From Sphingobacterium siyangense (GTDB lineage: Bacteria; Bacteroidota; Bacteroidia; Sphingobacteriales; Sphingobacteriaceae), in contig NZ_VLKR01000033.1 of NCBI RefSeq assembly GCF_007830445.1, forward strand, positions 1 to 62,009: DNA of 62,009 nt, in the 5' to 3' direction. The position numbers and the translations under genes were made by a program. The notes below the pieces were generated by a model. It worked only from the letters and a program-made list of their open reading frames with translations. It had not been told where the DNA came from and searched no databases. This document shows, in pieces, positions 1 to 8,091 of the stretch. Positions within the stretch are counted from its first letter, which is position 1, and the number at the start of each line of letters is the position of its first letter.

Positions 1-212
1 ATTTCCATGTACAGGCTATTGCATATCCTCCGCCTAGTGGTTATCGCAGCACAGGACCGTCGGTGAGCCTGCTCCATCGGAAGCTGTTCCGCAACCGCCG
101 CTAGCCTGCAACATTATTATTGGACAATCGTTTGCATTCCATAATCTCTTTTTTACTTCGATTTACTATTGTATTATTGTTAAGTTAATTTAATGCATTA
201 TAAATCATACGC
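1..212. other. Upstream non-coding stretch
   Basis: I see no convincing gene here. A forward frame is open from about 38 to 190 but has no ATG near its start and no recognisable content. The last 100 bases are AT-rich and would hold the leader of the GH31 gene, but no clear TAnnTTTG promoter element is visible. Confidence 0.4.
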
Positions 213-3200
213 ATGAAGATATCTTTTTGGAGCACAAAAGCACAAGTCAGTTTACTGATGGGATTGGCTTCTCCTTTTATTTTTCAACCCACTCGAGTTG
301 ACGCTAAAGTAAGTACGATCAAATATTATAGTACAATAGGTCGCGATCAAGGCAACCGTATTATCACGATTCAGAAAATTAATCCGACAACAGTCGAGAT
401 AGTATACGATAATGGTCAACGTCTGACTTTAGATTTCTACGGTAATCATATTTTTAGGATGTTCCAGGATGTTCATGGCGGTATTATCCGTGATCCCGAA
501 GCAAAACCCGAAGCAAAAATATTGGTAGAGCAACCTCGGAAAACGGTCACTGGGCTTGAGGTAAAGGATGAAGGTAATAAGGTCAGCATCTCCACTAACG
601 ATATTCTTTTTTCAATGGATAAACAGACTTCTCAGTTTAGTATCCTCAATCGGAAAAGCAATAAAATTGTCGTTGAAAGCTTAAAGCCAATTGTTTTCGA
701 AGAGAAACAAGTAAGCGTTGAATTGAAGGAAAATGCGGATGAATACTTTTTTGGTGGCGGCGTTCAAAACGGGCGTTTTTCACATAAGGGAAAAGTGATT
801 GCAATCGAAAATCAGAACAGCTGGACCGATGGTGGTGTTGCCTCTCCAAGCCCTTATTACTGGTCAACCAAAGGGTATGGTTTTATGTGGCATACCTTTA
901 AGAAGGGAAGTTATACCTTTGGAGCCAAAACCCCTGGGACAGTAAAATTGGCGCATGATACAGATTATCTAGATGTCTTTTTTATGATTAATGACGGGAT
1001 AGTACCTTTGCTCAACGATTTCTATCAATTGACGGGCAACCCAATTCTTCTACCGAAATTTGGTTTGTATGAGGGGCATCTTAATGCCTATAACCGCGAT
1101 TTTTGGAAAGAAGATGAAAAGGGAATTCTATTTGAAGACGGCAAACGCTATAAAGAAAGTCAAAAGGACAATGGCGGAATCAAAGAATCGCTGAACGGTG
1201 AGAAAAACAATTATCAGTTTTCGGCCCGCGCTGTAATAGACCGGTATAAAGCACATGATATGCCTTTGGGCTGGATTCTTCCAAATGATGGCTATGGTGC
1301 TGGCTATGGCCAAACGGAATCTTTAGATGGAAATATCCAAAATTTGAAAGAGTTTGGTGATTATGCACGTAAGAATGGAGTAGAAATCGGTTTATGGACA
1401 CAGTCTGATCTCCATCCGAAAGATAGTATAAGTGCATTACTGCAACGTGATATTGTAAAAGAGGTTCGGGATGCGGGTGTACGAGTCCTAAAAACGGATG
1501 TGGCCTGGGTTGGTCCAGGATACTCCTTTGGTCTCAATGGGGTCGCCGATGTGGGACATACTATACCTTACTATGGTAACAACGCTCGTCCATTTATTAT
1601 TTCATTGGATGGTTGGGCAGGCACACAGCGCTATGCCGGTATCTGGTCGGGCGACCAGACTGGAGGCGTATGGGAGTATATTCGATTCCATATACCAACA
1701 TATATTGGCTCGGGACTTTCAGGTCAGCCCAATATTACCTCCGATATGGACGGGATCTTTGGTGGTAAAAATTTTAAGGTCAATATTCGTGATTTTCAAT
1801 GGAAGACCTGGACACCAATGGAACTCAATATGGATGGCTGGGGATCGAACGAGAAATACCCACATGCTTTGGGGGAGCCAGCTACTTCTATCAATCGTCT
1901 GTATCTGAAATTGAAATCTCAGTTGGTTCCCTATAGCTATAGTGTTGCGAAACAAGCAGTAGATGGACTGCCCATCATTCGTGCTATGTTTTTAGAGCAA
2001 GCAAATAGTTATACGCTTGGAAAAGCAACGCAATACCAGTACCTCTATGGTCCAAATTTCCTTGTAGCACCGATTTACCAAGAAACACATGTGGATGAGA
2101 AGGGAAATGATATGCGCAATGGTATCTACCTGCCGGATGGTGAATGGATTGATTATTTTACGGGTGAAAAATACAAGGGAGGGCGTATTATCAATAACTT
2201 TAATGTGCCTATTTGGAAGCTGCCCGTTTTCGTGAAAAATGGAGCCATTATTCCGGTGACCAATCCAAATAATAATGTGCTGGAAATCAAAAAAGATCAA
2301 CGTATTTATGAAGTATATCCTTATGGGAACTCCAGTTTCCTGGAATATGATGATGATGGAGAGACAGAGGCTTATCGTTATGGTAAGGGCGCAAATACAT
2401 CCATAACTTCACAGTTAAACAACAATAAAGTTGTTTTTGCGATTGCTCCAACGCAAGGCGAATTTGACGGCTTTGAGAAAATGAAGTCTACGGAAATTCG
2501 TTTCAACGTTAGCAAAGCACCGAAGAAATTGACGGTAAAGGTCAATGGGAAAAATAGCAAACTTAAAGAAGTGAATAGCATAGATGCGTTTAATACTTCT
2601 GAAAATGTATATTTCTACGACGCACAACCAAACCTGAATCAGTTTGCAACCAAGGGATCTGAATTTGAAAAAGTACCTTTGGTGAAAAATCCGATGTTGC
2701 TGGTACGACTAGCCAAACAGGATGTCTCATCGACCGCAATAGAAGTACAATTGGAGGGTTTCGAATTTGCTCCTGTTGACAACTATCTGGCTCAGACTGG
2801 TGCTTTGACTTCGCCCAAAGCTATTATCACAGATCAACATACACAAGCATATACCTTAACGCCAACCTGGGAAAAGGTTGCAAATGCTGATTATTATGAA
2901 ATTGAATTCAATAATCTGATCTATTCGACCATCAAAGACAGTCAATTGCTATTCGAAGGATTGGCCGCGGAAACGGATTACCAGTTTAAAATTAGAGCTG
3001 TCAATAAATCTGGTGTTTCAGATTGGAGTACATTTGCCGCAAAGACAAAGGCAAACCCGTTGGAATTTGCCATTGAAGGAATCAAAGCAGAGACTTCTGT
3101 GGATAACCAAGGCGGAAATGGTATCAATAAATTGTTCAATTATGATGAGGGGGATATGTGGCATACAAAATGGGGACAGACTGCGGTTCCGTTTGATATG

Positions 3201-4079
3201 ACCTTAGATCTAAAATCCGTTAATCAATTGGATAAGTTTGAGTATCTTCCAAGAACCGATGGCGGAAATGGCATCATTTTAAAAGGAAAAGTATTCTATA
3301 GCAACGATAAGGACACCTGGACGGAAGCTGGTAGTTTTGACTGGAAACGTGATGGCGAAATGAAACGTTTTGATTTTGGAACCCATCCGGTGGCTCGATT
3401 TATCAAAATTTCAGTTTCTGAAGCTGTTGGAGGTTTCGGTTCAGGAAGAGAATTATATGTGTTTAAAGTACCAGGATCGTCAAGCTACTTACCGGGCGAT
3501 ATTAATAATGACCGATTGATCGATCATAATGACTTGACTTCCTATATTAACTATACGGGATTGCGACTGGGAGATGGAGATTTCGAAGGTTATGTCAGCA
3601 ATGGCGATGTCAATAAAAATAATCTGATTGACGCTTATGATATTTCCAATGTTGCTGTTGTCATAGAAGGTGGTGCAAAACCAAATAAAGAAGAAAAGGT
3701 CAGTGGTAAATTAAAATTGATTCCCTCAAAAACGACCTTAAAATCGGGAGATATTGTGGAGATCAGTGTTAGTGGAGAGAATCTTAAAGCTGTCAATGCA
3801 CTTAGTTTTGCTCTTCCTTACAATCAGGGTGATTTTGAATATGTCGGTATTGAGTCCGTACATTTAAAAGAGATGAACAATTATAGCAACGATCGTCTTC
3901 ACACCAATGGAAGTAAGGCTCTGTATGCTACTTTTGTTAATCTGGGCAACAAGGAGACTTTGAATGGCTCTGAAGTTTTATTTAAGATCAAATTGAAAGC
4001 AAAACGTAATGTCAACTTCAATCTGAAAGCAATAGATGGGATTTTGGTTGATAAAAAGCTGAATTCCGTTACTTTCTAA
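213..4079 (+). CDS. Secreted multidomain GH31 glycosidase with FN3, discoidin-like, dockerin-like and cohesin-like modules
   Basis: This is a 1288-residue retaining glycosidase of family GH31. An N-terminal hydrophobic segment (residues about 10-30) suggests export. The GH31 N-terminal beta domain is followed by a TIM barrel at about 280-600. The nucleophile is probably D429 in KTDVAWVG and the acid/base D481 in WSGDQTG. After the barrel-associated beta domains come an FN3-like module (about 865-950), an F5/8C (discoidin)-like module (about 960-1085), a dockerin-like pair of EF-hand repeats (about 1093-1155, with D1096 and D1132 opening the loops) and a C-terminal cohesin-like beta domain (about 1166-1288). 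GH31 covers alpha-glucosidase, alpha-xylosidase, alpha-galactosidase and alpha-N-acetylgalactosaminidase activities. The KTDVAWVG nucleophile motif and accessory modules make a glycoprotein-acting GalNAcase-type subgroup possible, but substrate cannot be fixed from sequence. The gene stands alone with its own terminator. Confidence 0.88.
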   Translation: MKISFWSTKAQVSLLMGLASPFIFQPTRVDAKVSTIKYYSTIGRDQGNRIITIQKINPTTVEIVYDNGQRLTLDFYGNHIFRMFQDVHGGIIRDPEAKPEAKILVEQPRKTVTGLEVKDEGNKVSISTNDILFSMDKQTSQFSILNRKSNKIVVESLKPIVFEEKQVSVELKENADEYFFGGGVQNGRFSHKGKVIAIENQNSWTDGGVASPSPYYWSTKGYGFMWHTFKKGSYTFGAKTPGTVKLAHDTDYLDVFFMINDGIVPLLNDFYQLTGNPILLPKFGLYEGHLNAYNRDFWKEDEKGILFEDGKRYKESQKDNGGIKESLNGEKNNYQFSARAVIDRYKAHDMPLGWILPNDGYGAGYGQTESLDGNIQNLKEFGDYARKNGVEIGLWTQSDLHPKDSISALLQRDIVKEVRDAGVRVLKTDVAWVGPGYSFGLNGVADVGHTIPYYGNNARPFIISLDGWAGTQRYAGIWSGDQTGGVWEYIRFHIPTYIGSGLSGQPNITSDMDGIFGGKNFKVNIRDFQWKTWTPMELNMDGWGSNEKYPHALGEPATSINRLYLKLKSQLVPYSYSVAKQAVDGLPIIRAMFLEQANSYTLGKATQYQYLYGPNFLVAPIYQETHVDEKGNDMRNGIYLPDGEWIDYFTGEKYKGGRIINNFNVPIWKLPVFVKNGAIIPVTNPNNNVLEIKKDQRIYEVYPYGNSSFLEYDDDGETEAYRYGKGANTSITSQLNNNKVVFAIAPTQGEFDGFEKMKSTEIRFNVSKAPKKLTVKVNGKNSKLKEVNSIDAFNTSENVYFYDAQPNLNQFATKGSEFEKVPLVKNPMLLVRLAKQDVSSTAIEVQLEGFEFAPVDNYLAQTGALTSPKAIITDQHTQAYTLTPTWEKVANADYYEIEFNNLIYSTIKDSQLLFEGLAAETDYQFKIRAVNKSGVSDWSTFAAKTKANPLEFAIEGIKAETSVDNQGGNGINKLFNYDEGDMWHTKWGQTAVPFDMTLDLKSVNQLDKFEYLPRTDGGNGIILKGKVFYSNDKDTWTEAGSFDWKRDGEMKRFDFGTHPVARFIKISVSEAVGGFGSGRELYVFKVPGSSSYLPGDINNDRLIDHNDLTSYINYTGLRLGDGDFEGYVSNGDVNKNNLIDAYDISNVAVVIEGGAKPNKEEKVSGKLKLIPSKTTLKSGDIVEISVSGENLKAVNALSFALPYNQGDFEYVGIESVHLKEMNNYSNDRLHTNGSKALYATFVNLGNKETLNGSEVLFKIKLKAKRNVNFNLKAIDGILVDKKLNSVTF

Positions 4080-4102
4080 AATATAAATAGCCTTAACAAA
4101 AA

Positions 4103-4130
4103 GGGGAGCCTCATAGGCTCCCCTTTTTTT
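4103..4130 (+). terminator. Rho-independent terminator after the GH31 gene
   Basis: A perfect 9-bp stem, GGGGAGCCT (4103-4111) and AGGCTCCCC (4115-4123), has a 3-base loop and is followed by seven T. Five A precede it, so it can also work for the minus-strand pirin gene that ends at 4160. Confidence 0.92.
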
Positions 4131-4159
4131 GTTAATTGATGTCTAAATAGTGCATCTAA

Positions 4160-5038
4160 TTAGTCCAATATCATACTGAGATCCATCAGTAGGATTTCAG
4201 TATCTGCTGAGGTCACTTTCAGGTTAATTTCAGCGACATCCCATATTCCAAAGCCATCTCTGCTTTCTAATTCTTGTCCTTCGACAGTAACACTACCTTT
4301 TATTACAAAAACATATACACCATTTCCTGCCTTTTTGATCTGGTATTTTGTTTGGACGTCCTTGTCAAAATGCCCCATGGAAAACCAGGTATCCTGATGG
4401 ATCCATACACCCTCGTCTTCTGGATTTGGAGAAAGAATTTGCTGGAATTTATTCTGTCTTTGTGTTATATCCAATGTAATTTGATCGTATCGGGGGCTCA
4501 CATTCCGTTGATTAGGGTACACCCAAATTTGAAGAAACTTGACTACCTGATCGGTGTTTTTATTATATTCACTGTGTATGATACCCGTTCCGGCGCTCAT
4601 CACCTGAATATCTCCCTTCCGGATAATAGCTTTGTTACCCATGCTGTCTTCATGTTGCAAATCACCTTCCAAAGGGATACTGATGATTTCCATATTGTCG
4701 TGAGGGTGTTTGCCAAAACCTCTTCCTTCAGCCACCATATCATCATTTAGCACACGTAACACACCAAAGTGCATACGTTCGGGGTTGTGATAATTGGCGA
4801 AGCTAAACGTATGATTGCTATCTAACCAGCCATGATTTGCATGACCGCGTGTAGCCGCTTTGTGGAGGACACTATGGTTTTCCAATTTGTCTGAATTATA
4901 GTTTACAGCTTCGGCATCCAGCGTTTCAAGCGGTTCTATCTCGTCAATATCATTCTTCAAGATATCAGCTGAAGACACTGTTGATGCAAATATCCCGGAA
5001 CCTAAAAGTCCCTTTTTTATAAAGTTCTGTCTGTTCAT
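4160..5038 (-). CDS. Pirin family bicupin protein with N-terminal export-type leader
   Basis: This 292-residue protein is a pirin. The first cupin keeps the metal ligands as H111-x-H113 and H155-x-E157, and the second cupin at about 200-290 is more divergent. Pirins bind Fe(II); several bacterial members have quercetin 2,3-dioxygenase activity, others act as redox-sensing partners. The first 25 residues (RQNFIKKGLLGSGIF) look like a twin-arginine-style leader without the second arginine, and typical pirins start near residue 50, so export is uncertain. The gene is monocistronic and ends against the GH31 terminator. Its promoter region carries a 16-bp motif shared with the nearby osmC-like gene, suggesting control by the same regulator under oxidative or electrophile stress. 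Confidence 0.87.
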   Translation of the reverse strand: MNRQNFIKKGLLGSGIFASTVSSADILKNDIDEIEPLETLDAEAVNYNSDKLENHSVLHKAATRGHANHGWLDSNHTFSFANYHNPERMHFGVLRVLNDDMVAEGRGFGKHPHDNMEIISIPLEGDLQHEDSMGNKAIIRKGDIQVMSAGTGIIHSEYNKNTDQVVKFLQIWVYPNQRNVSPRYDQITLDITQRQNKFQQILSPNPEDEGVWIHQDTWFSMGHFDKDVQTKYQIKKAGNGVYVFVIKGSVTVEGQELESRDGFGIWDVAEINLKVTSADTEILLMDLSMILD

Positions 5039-5057
5039 GATCTTATTATTTAGTATC

Positions 5058-5065
5058 CAAAATTA
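5058..5065 (-). promoter_or_regulatory. Promoter -7 element (TAATTTTG) of the pirin gene
   Basis: On the minus strand the sequence TAATTTTG fits the Bacteroidota -7 consensus TAnnTTTG and lies 20 bases upstream of the pirin start codon. No TTTG -33 element is present; in its place, exactly 21 bases further upstream, lies the shared dyad motif. Confidence 0.5.
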
Positions 5066-5086
5066 GCCTATTAGCCGCCGATTTCT

Positions 5087-5102
5087 ATTGATCTAGTTCA
5101 AT
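5087..5102 (-). promoter_or_regulatory. Operator-like dyad upstream of pirin, shared with osmC
   Basis: The plus strand reads ATTGATCTAGTTCAAT, an imperfect inverted repeat (ATTGA, 6 bases, TCAAT). A 15/16 identical copy lies upstream of the osmC-like gene at the same 21-base distance from the -7 element. Its position over the normal -33 site suggests an activator that replaces -33 recognition. Confidence 0.6.
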
Positions 5103-5161
5103 AAAGAAAGAGTTTTAACGGTTTTCGGTTGTTTTTCTAGGACGCTATTGCCCGTGCTTTA

Positions 5162-5476
5162 TTAAACGGAGAGTAAGTCTGGAAAAAGACTATAGACTTC
5201 ATTTTTTAGAAGTCCACTTCCACCGCCATAATGTTTGATCAGACCAATCGGATAAGTGAGCCGCGTAAGGTGATCTGTTATTATACGCTCTTCCTGAGGA
5301 GAGAGTCCTGAACTCAATAACAAAACATCTACAGGGACGTCAATAAGCTGTTTTTTACAGGCATCCAAATCGTATTGTATCGTTGCATTCCAGTTGGGCG
5401 TGTTTTCAATGATTCTCTTGAGCGTGAGGAGAATTTCTTCATTTTTACCAAATATGAGAAAGGTTAATATTTTCAT
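5162..5476 (-). CDS. Small response-regulator-receiver-like protein of unknown function
   Basis: This 104-residue protein begins MKILTFLIFGKNEEILLTLKRII and contains VDVLLLSSG, which looks like the beta1 and beta3 strands of a receiver (CheY-like) fold. The phospho-accepting aspartate at the end of beta3 is replaced by serine, so phosphorylation is unlikely. It starts 11 bases after the osmC-like gene and is probably co-transcribed with it from the promoter near 5940. No function can be assigned. It could be a degenerate receiver used as a protein-interaction or redox-linked module. The reading frame and spacing support a real gene. Confidence 0.65.
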   Translation of the reverse strand: MKILTFLIFGKNEEILLTLKRIIENTPNWNATIQYDLDACKKQLIDVPVDVLLLSSGLSPQEERIITDHLTRLTYPIGLIKHYGGGSGLLKNEVYSLFPDLLSV

Positions 5477-5487
5477 GATGTTCTTGT

Positions 5488-5910
5488 TTAAGGATTTGTC
5501 CTGATGAGCGTATTGACAATGGCATTACCCTTTAAAATTTTTGAAATGGGACATTCTTCGGCAATTTGTTGCAGGCGTTCTCGGGTATCCTCTGCTAAGA
5601 TTTGTCCAAAAGCTATCTCGCGATCAAAATATGTAACCACCTGTCCTTTTTCAATTTTGAGGTACATATTTGAACTGACTGAAATTTCTGGAATATCAAG
5701 CCCTTTTTTATCGATGTACATGCGTAAAGTAGCTAAGGTACAAGATACAAGCGATGAGATGAGAAGGGTGTAGGGGTCAGGACCAAGATCTTTGCCACCA
5801 AGTTTTTCAGGTTCATCCGTAATAAATTCTCCATTTCTCCATTGTATTGTGGTCTTATATTTCTGCTCAGTAATATGGCCAAGGATAGGGTTTTCCAATA
5901 TATATTTCAT
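5488..5910 (-). CDS. OsmC family protein (organic hydroperoxide or electrophile defence)
   Basis: The product is a 140-residue OsmC/Ohr-fold protein. The two redox cysteines are in SLVSCTLATL and AEECPISKIL, spaced as in OsmC peroxidases, and the GPDPYTLLISSL segment is typical of the OsmC/YhfA branch. Members reduce organic hydroperoxides with a cysteine pair in the cytoplasm. The frame stays open to an ATG at 5982, but I choose the ATG at 5910: the extra 24 residues are unlike the family, and the promoter motif (5939-5946) and operator (5968-5983) would otherwise lie inside the gene. A receiver-like gene follows after 11 bases. The operator is shared with pirin. Confidence 0.88.
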   Translation of the reverse strand: MKYILENPILGHITEQKYKTTIQWRNGEFITDEPEKLGGKDLGPDPYTLLISSLVSCTLATLRMYIDKKGLDIPEISVSSNMYLKIEKGQVVTYFDREIAFGQILAEDTRERLQQIAEECPISKILKGNAIVNTLIRTNP

Positions 5911-5938
5911 ACGGATTATTCTTTTGTTTGTAATACAA

Positions 5939-5946
5939 CAAAAATA
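5939..5946 (-). promoter_or_regulatory. Promoter -7 element (TATTTTTG) of the osmC-like gene
   Basis: The minus strand reads TATTTTTG, an exact TAnnTTTG match, 28 bases upstream of the chosen start at 5910. The shared dyad lies exactly 21 bases further upstream, as at the pirin gene. Confidence 0.55.
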
Positions 5947-5967
5947 AGCCTGAATTGATTCATTTCC

Positions 5968-5983
5968 ATTGATGTAGTTCAAT
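5968..5983 (-). promoter_or_regulatory. Operator-like dyad upstream of osmC, shared with pirin
   Basis: The plus strand reads ATTGATGTAGTTCAAT and differs from the pirin copy at one of 16 bases. Both copies are 21 bases from a TAnnTTTG element on the same strand, which argues against chance. Confidence 0.6.
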
Positions 5984-6171
5984 AAATATAGTCATATTGT
6001 CTCCTGATATTTTTTTATTGGCTGATAAGATTGATGGATTTCCGCTGATGAATACAGCTTATCGTTACAGAAAAAATAAAGATTGGAGTAAGTTGAATCA
6101 CATAAATTTTCTTACTTTTAACAATCAAATTCGCTCAATTTTTTAAAGGATTTTAATTTAATATTTCGGTT

Positions 6172-6891
6172 ATGATGAAGAGATTTTTACTTGTCGGACT
6201 TTTTGCTGGTATAACCCATTTTATGGCTTTCTCGCAATCTCATGAACTACGTGTGGGTGTCACCTCCGGTGTGTCCAATTTTACGGGATCGGGAACGGAA
6301 GCAAAGAGTACGTTGAATGGATCTACACAACAGGACTATTATACCAATAATCCTTATGGAAAAAAATATGGAATCAATATTGGAGGCGCTTTAAACTACC
6401 GTTATGTTTTTGCCAACAACCTAATATTAGGTTTAGAGGGTGCATATGAACGATTGCAGACAAAGATTGATTTGGAAGGCAATGAGTTTATGAATGGAAG
6501 CCGTGGTCAGACCCGTCTAAATCAACAATTTATCAATTTTAATCCTTTTGTTGGCTATCGTGTCTTTTTTGAACCGATGACAATGGATATTCAGTTGGGT
6601 ATGGATATTGCCAAAACGCTGAGTATCAAAGAAAATGGTAGCATTGAAGATAAACAGGGGAATAAAACAAGTTTTGATCGTGATAGAGGCAAGGTTATCG
6701 ATTTGGATCTACGCCCTCGTTTACAGTTTAATGTAAATTATGACCGTTATACCGTGTTTGCCGGTTATTCATGGGGATTGAAGGATTATAACAACGGGAT
6801 GCTTGGTGCTGATCCCGGTGTGGCACGATTAAATGTATTCCGCTTAGGCCTGCAGTATCAGCTATTAACTCCGATCTTCAAAAATGACTAA
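6172..6891 (+). CDS. Outer-membrane beta-barrel protein
   Basis: This 239-residue protein has a Sec signal peptide (basic start, hydrophobic core, cleavage near MAFSQ). The rest shows alternating polar and hydrophobic stretches and short turns typical of an 8-10-stranded OmpW/PorT-like barrel, and it ends in an aromatic-rich strand (FRLGLQYQLL) near the C-terminus. No enzymatic motif is seen, so it is a structural or small-pore outer-membrane protein of unknown role. Its end overlaps the next gene by 8 bases, so the two are probably translated from one message. The start is MMKRFLL; the second methionine is equally possible. Confidence 0.78.
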   Translation: MMKRFLLVGLFAGITHFMAFSQSHELRVGVTSGVSNFTGSGTEAKSTLNGSTQQDYYTNNPYGKKYGINIGGALNYRYVFANNLILGLEGAYERLQTKIDLEGNEFMNGSRGQTRLNQQFINFNPFVGYRVFFEPMTMDIQLGMDIAKTLSIKENGSIEDKQGNKTSFDRDRGKVIDLDLRPRLQFNVNYDRYTVFAGYSWGLKDYNNGMLGADPGVARLNVFRLGLQYQLLTPIFKND

Positions 6892-7462
6892 AGGCAGGTT
6901 AGAAGCATTCAGTGATGGCGTTTTGGCCATCATTATAACGATTATGGTACTTGAATTAAAAGTACCTGAAGGATTTACTTTTGCGAGCCTTAAACCATTA
7001 TATCCTAAAATTATCTCCTATATCGTTAGTTTTGTTTACGTTGGACTGTACTGGAATAATCACCATCATCTCTTTCAAATTGTTCGAAAAGTAAATGGAA
7101 AAGTTCTTTGGAGCAATTTGAATTTATTGTTTTGGCTATCATTAATGCCGGTTACAACAAATTGGATTGGTGAGTCACATTTTGAAAGGGATCCTATTAT
7201 CGCTTATGGCTTTGTCCTGATCATGTGTTCCATATCATATAATATCGTTGAATATTTTGTGATTCAAATCGAAGGGGAAGAATCTGCACTGAAAAAAGCG
7301 GTTAAATCGAAGGTTAAGGAAAATATTTCTACAGCGCTGTATTTTTTGGGGATAGGACTGTCTTTTATTAATCCCTATATCAGTTTGCTCATGTATGGAA
7401 CAGTCGCTATTATGTGGCTTATACCTGACCGCCGTATTGAGGAAGAAATGCGGAATCAATAG
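6884..7462 (+). CDS. TMEM175 family potassium channel-like membrane protein (DUF1211)
   Basis: The product has 192 residues. Its N-terminus holds the family hallmark F-S-D-G (residues 9-12) within RLEAFSDGVLAIIITIMVLEL, the pore-lining first helix of bacterial TMEM175 channels. Six hydrophobic segments are visible, as expected for the single-repeat bacterial form, which assembles as a tetramer and conducts K+ without the usual TVGYG filter. The start codon overlaps the upstream barrel gene by 8 bases, and the stop overlaps the end of the convergent ATPase gene by 7 bases, so this stretch is tightly packed. No regulation is visible. Confidence 0.87.
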   Translation: MTKGRLEAFSDGVLAIIITIMVLELKVPEGFTFASLKPLYPKIISYIVSFVYVGLYWNNHHHLFQIVRKVNGKVLWSNLNLLFWLSLMPVTTNWIGESHFERDPIIAYGFVLIMCSISYNIVEYFVIQIEGEESALKKAVKSKVKENISTALYFLGIGLSFINPYISLLMYGTVAIMWLIPDRRIEEEMRNQ

Positions 7463-8016
7463 TTTTGCTGTTCCAGGGCTTTCAGGATGAACTGAACGCG
7501 ATCGTTTACCGTTGTTTTTGGAACCTCAATGGTTTCATAACCGAGTTGTGTATAGGTCTCTTTCATTATCTTGAAAGTGTTTTCGGCCTCCCGCCAAGTT
7601 TGTTTCCGCTCGTTGTCATTCGCATAGATCTCTGCCCAAGGCGGTAAGATAAATACTTTTTTATGATAACGTCGACCTTTTGCTTCGTGAAGCAGTTCTT
7701 CTTCGATTGAAAGACCTTCCATCGCAATATATGCCAATGTATCTGGAATTCCGCGGTCAAAAAAAATGTAGTTTTGGTGATCTTGCCTCACCTGCATCAA
7801 ATAGCTGGCTGACGAAGCGGCCAACATGAGTTTGGCATAGCGAGTTTTATTTTTCCAGGGTAGACCATCAGCATCGGCTTCCAATTGTTCTCGGATGATG
7901 CGCCGTGCATCCTCTTCCACAATGCTGAATCCCTGCTTATGTAATTCATTTAATAAGGTTGTTTTACCGACTCCAGGTCCTCCCGTCAGAACGATAAAAT
8001 AATGTGTTTGATCCAT
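7456..8016 (-). CDS. P-loop ATPase/kinase of the AAA_28 (NadR kinase-like) type
   Basis: This 186-residue protein has a Walker A motif GGPGVGKTT (residues 12-20) right after the first strand, a FFDRGIPDTLAYI segment like a Walker B/nucleoside-kinase DRx motif at about 94-106, and an arginine-rich lid region. This is the arrangement of small kinases related to the ribosylnicotinamide kinase domain of NadR and to thymidylate kinases. A small-molecule phosphate acceptor is likely but cannot be named. It is cytosolic and has no signal peptide. The gene converges with the TMEM175 gene and overlaps its last 7 bases. Confidence 0.75.
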   Translation of the reverse strand: MDQTHYFIVLTGGPGVGKTTLLNELHKQGFSIVEEDARRIIREQLEADADGLPWKNKTRYAKLMLAASSASYLMQVRQDHQNYIFFDRGIPDTLAYIAMEGLSIEEELLHEAKGRRYHKKVFILPPWAEIYANDNERKQTWREAENTFKIMKETYTQLGYETIEVPKTTVNDRVQFILKALEQQNY

Positions 8017-8091
8017 AATGATTAAAATGAAATGTTTCCCGAAATGGAGAAAATTGGGGTAATGGCTGATTGTTGGCTACGATTTTAAAAA

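Noticed and set aside
1180..2627. Several long minus-strand frames within the GH31 gene
   Set aside because: They are antisense shadows of a clear 1288-codon gene with family motifs in order.
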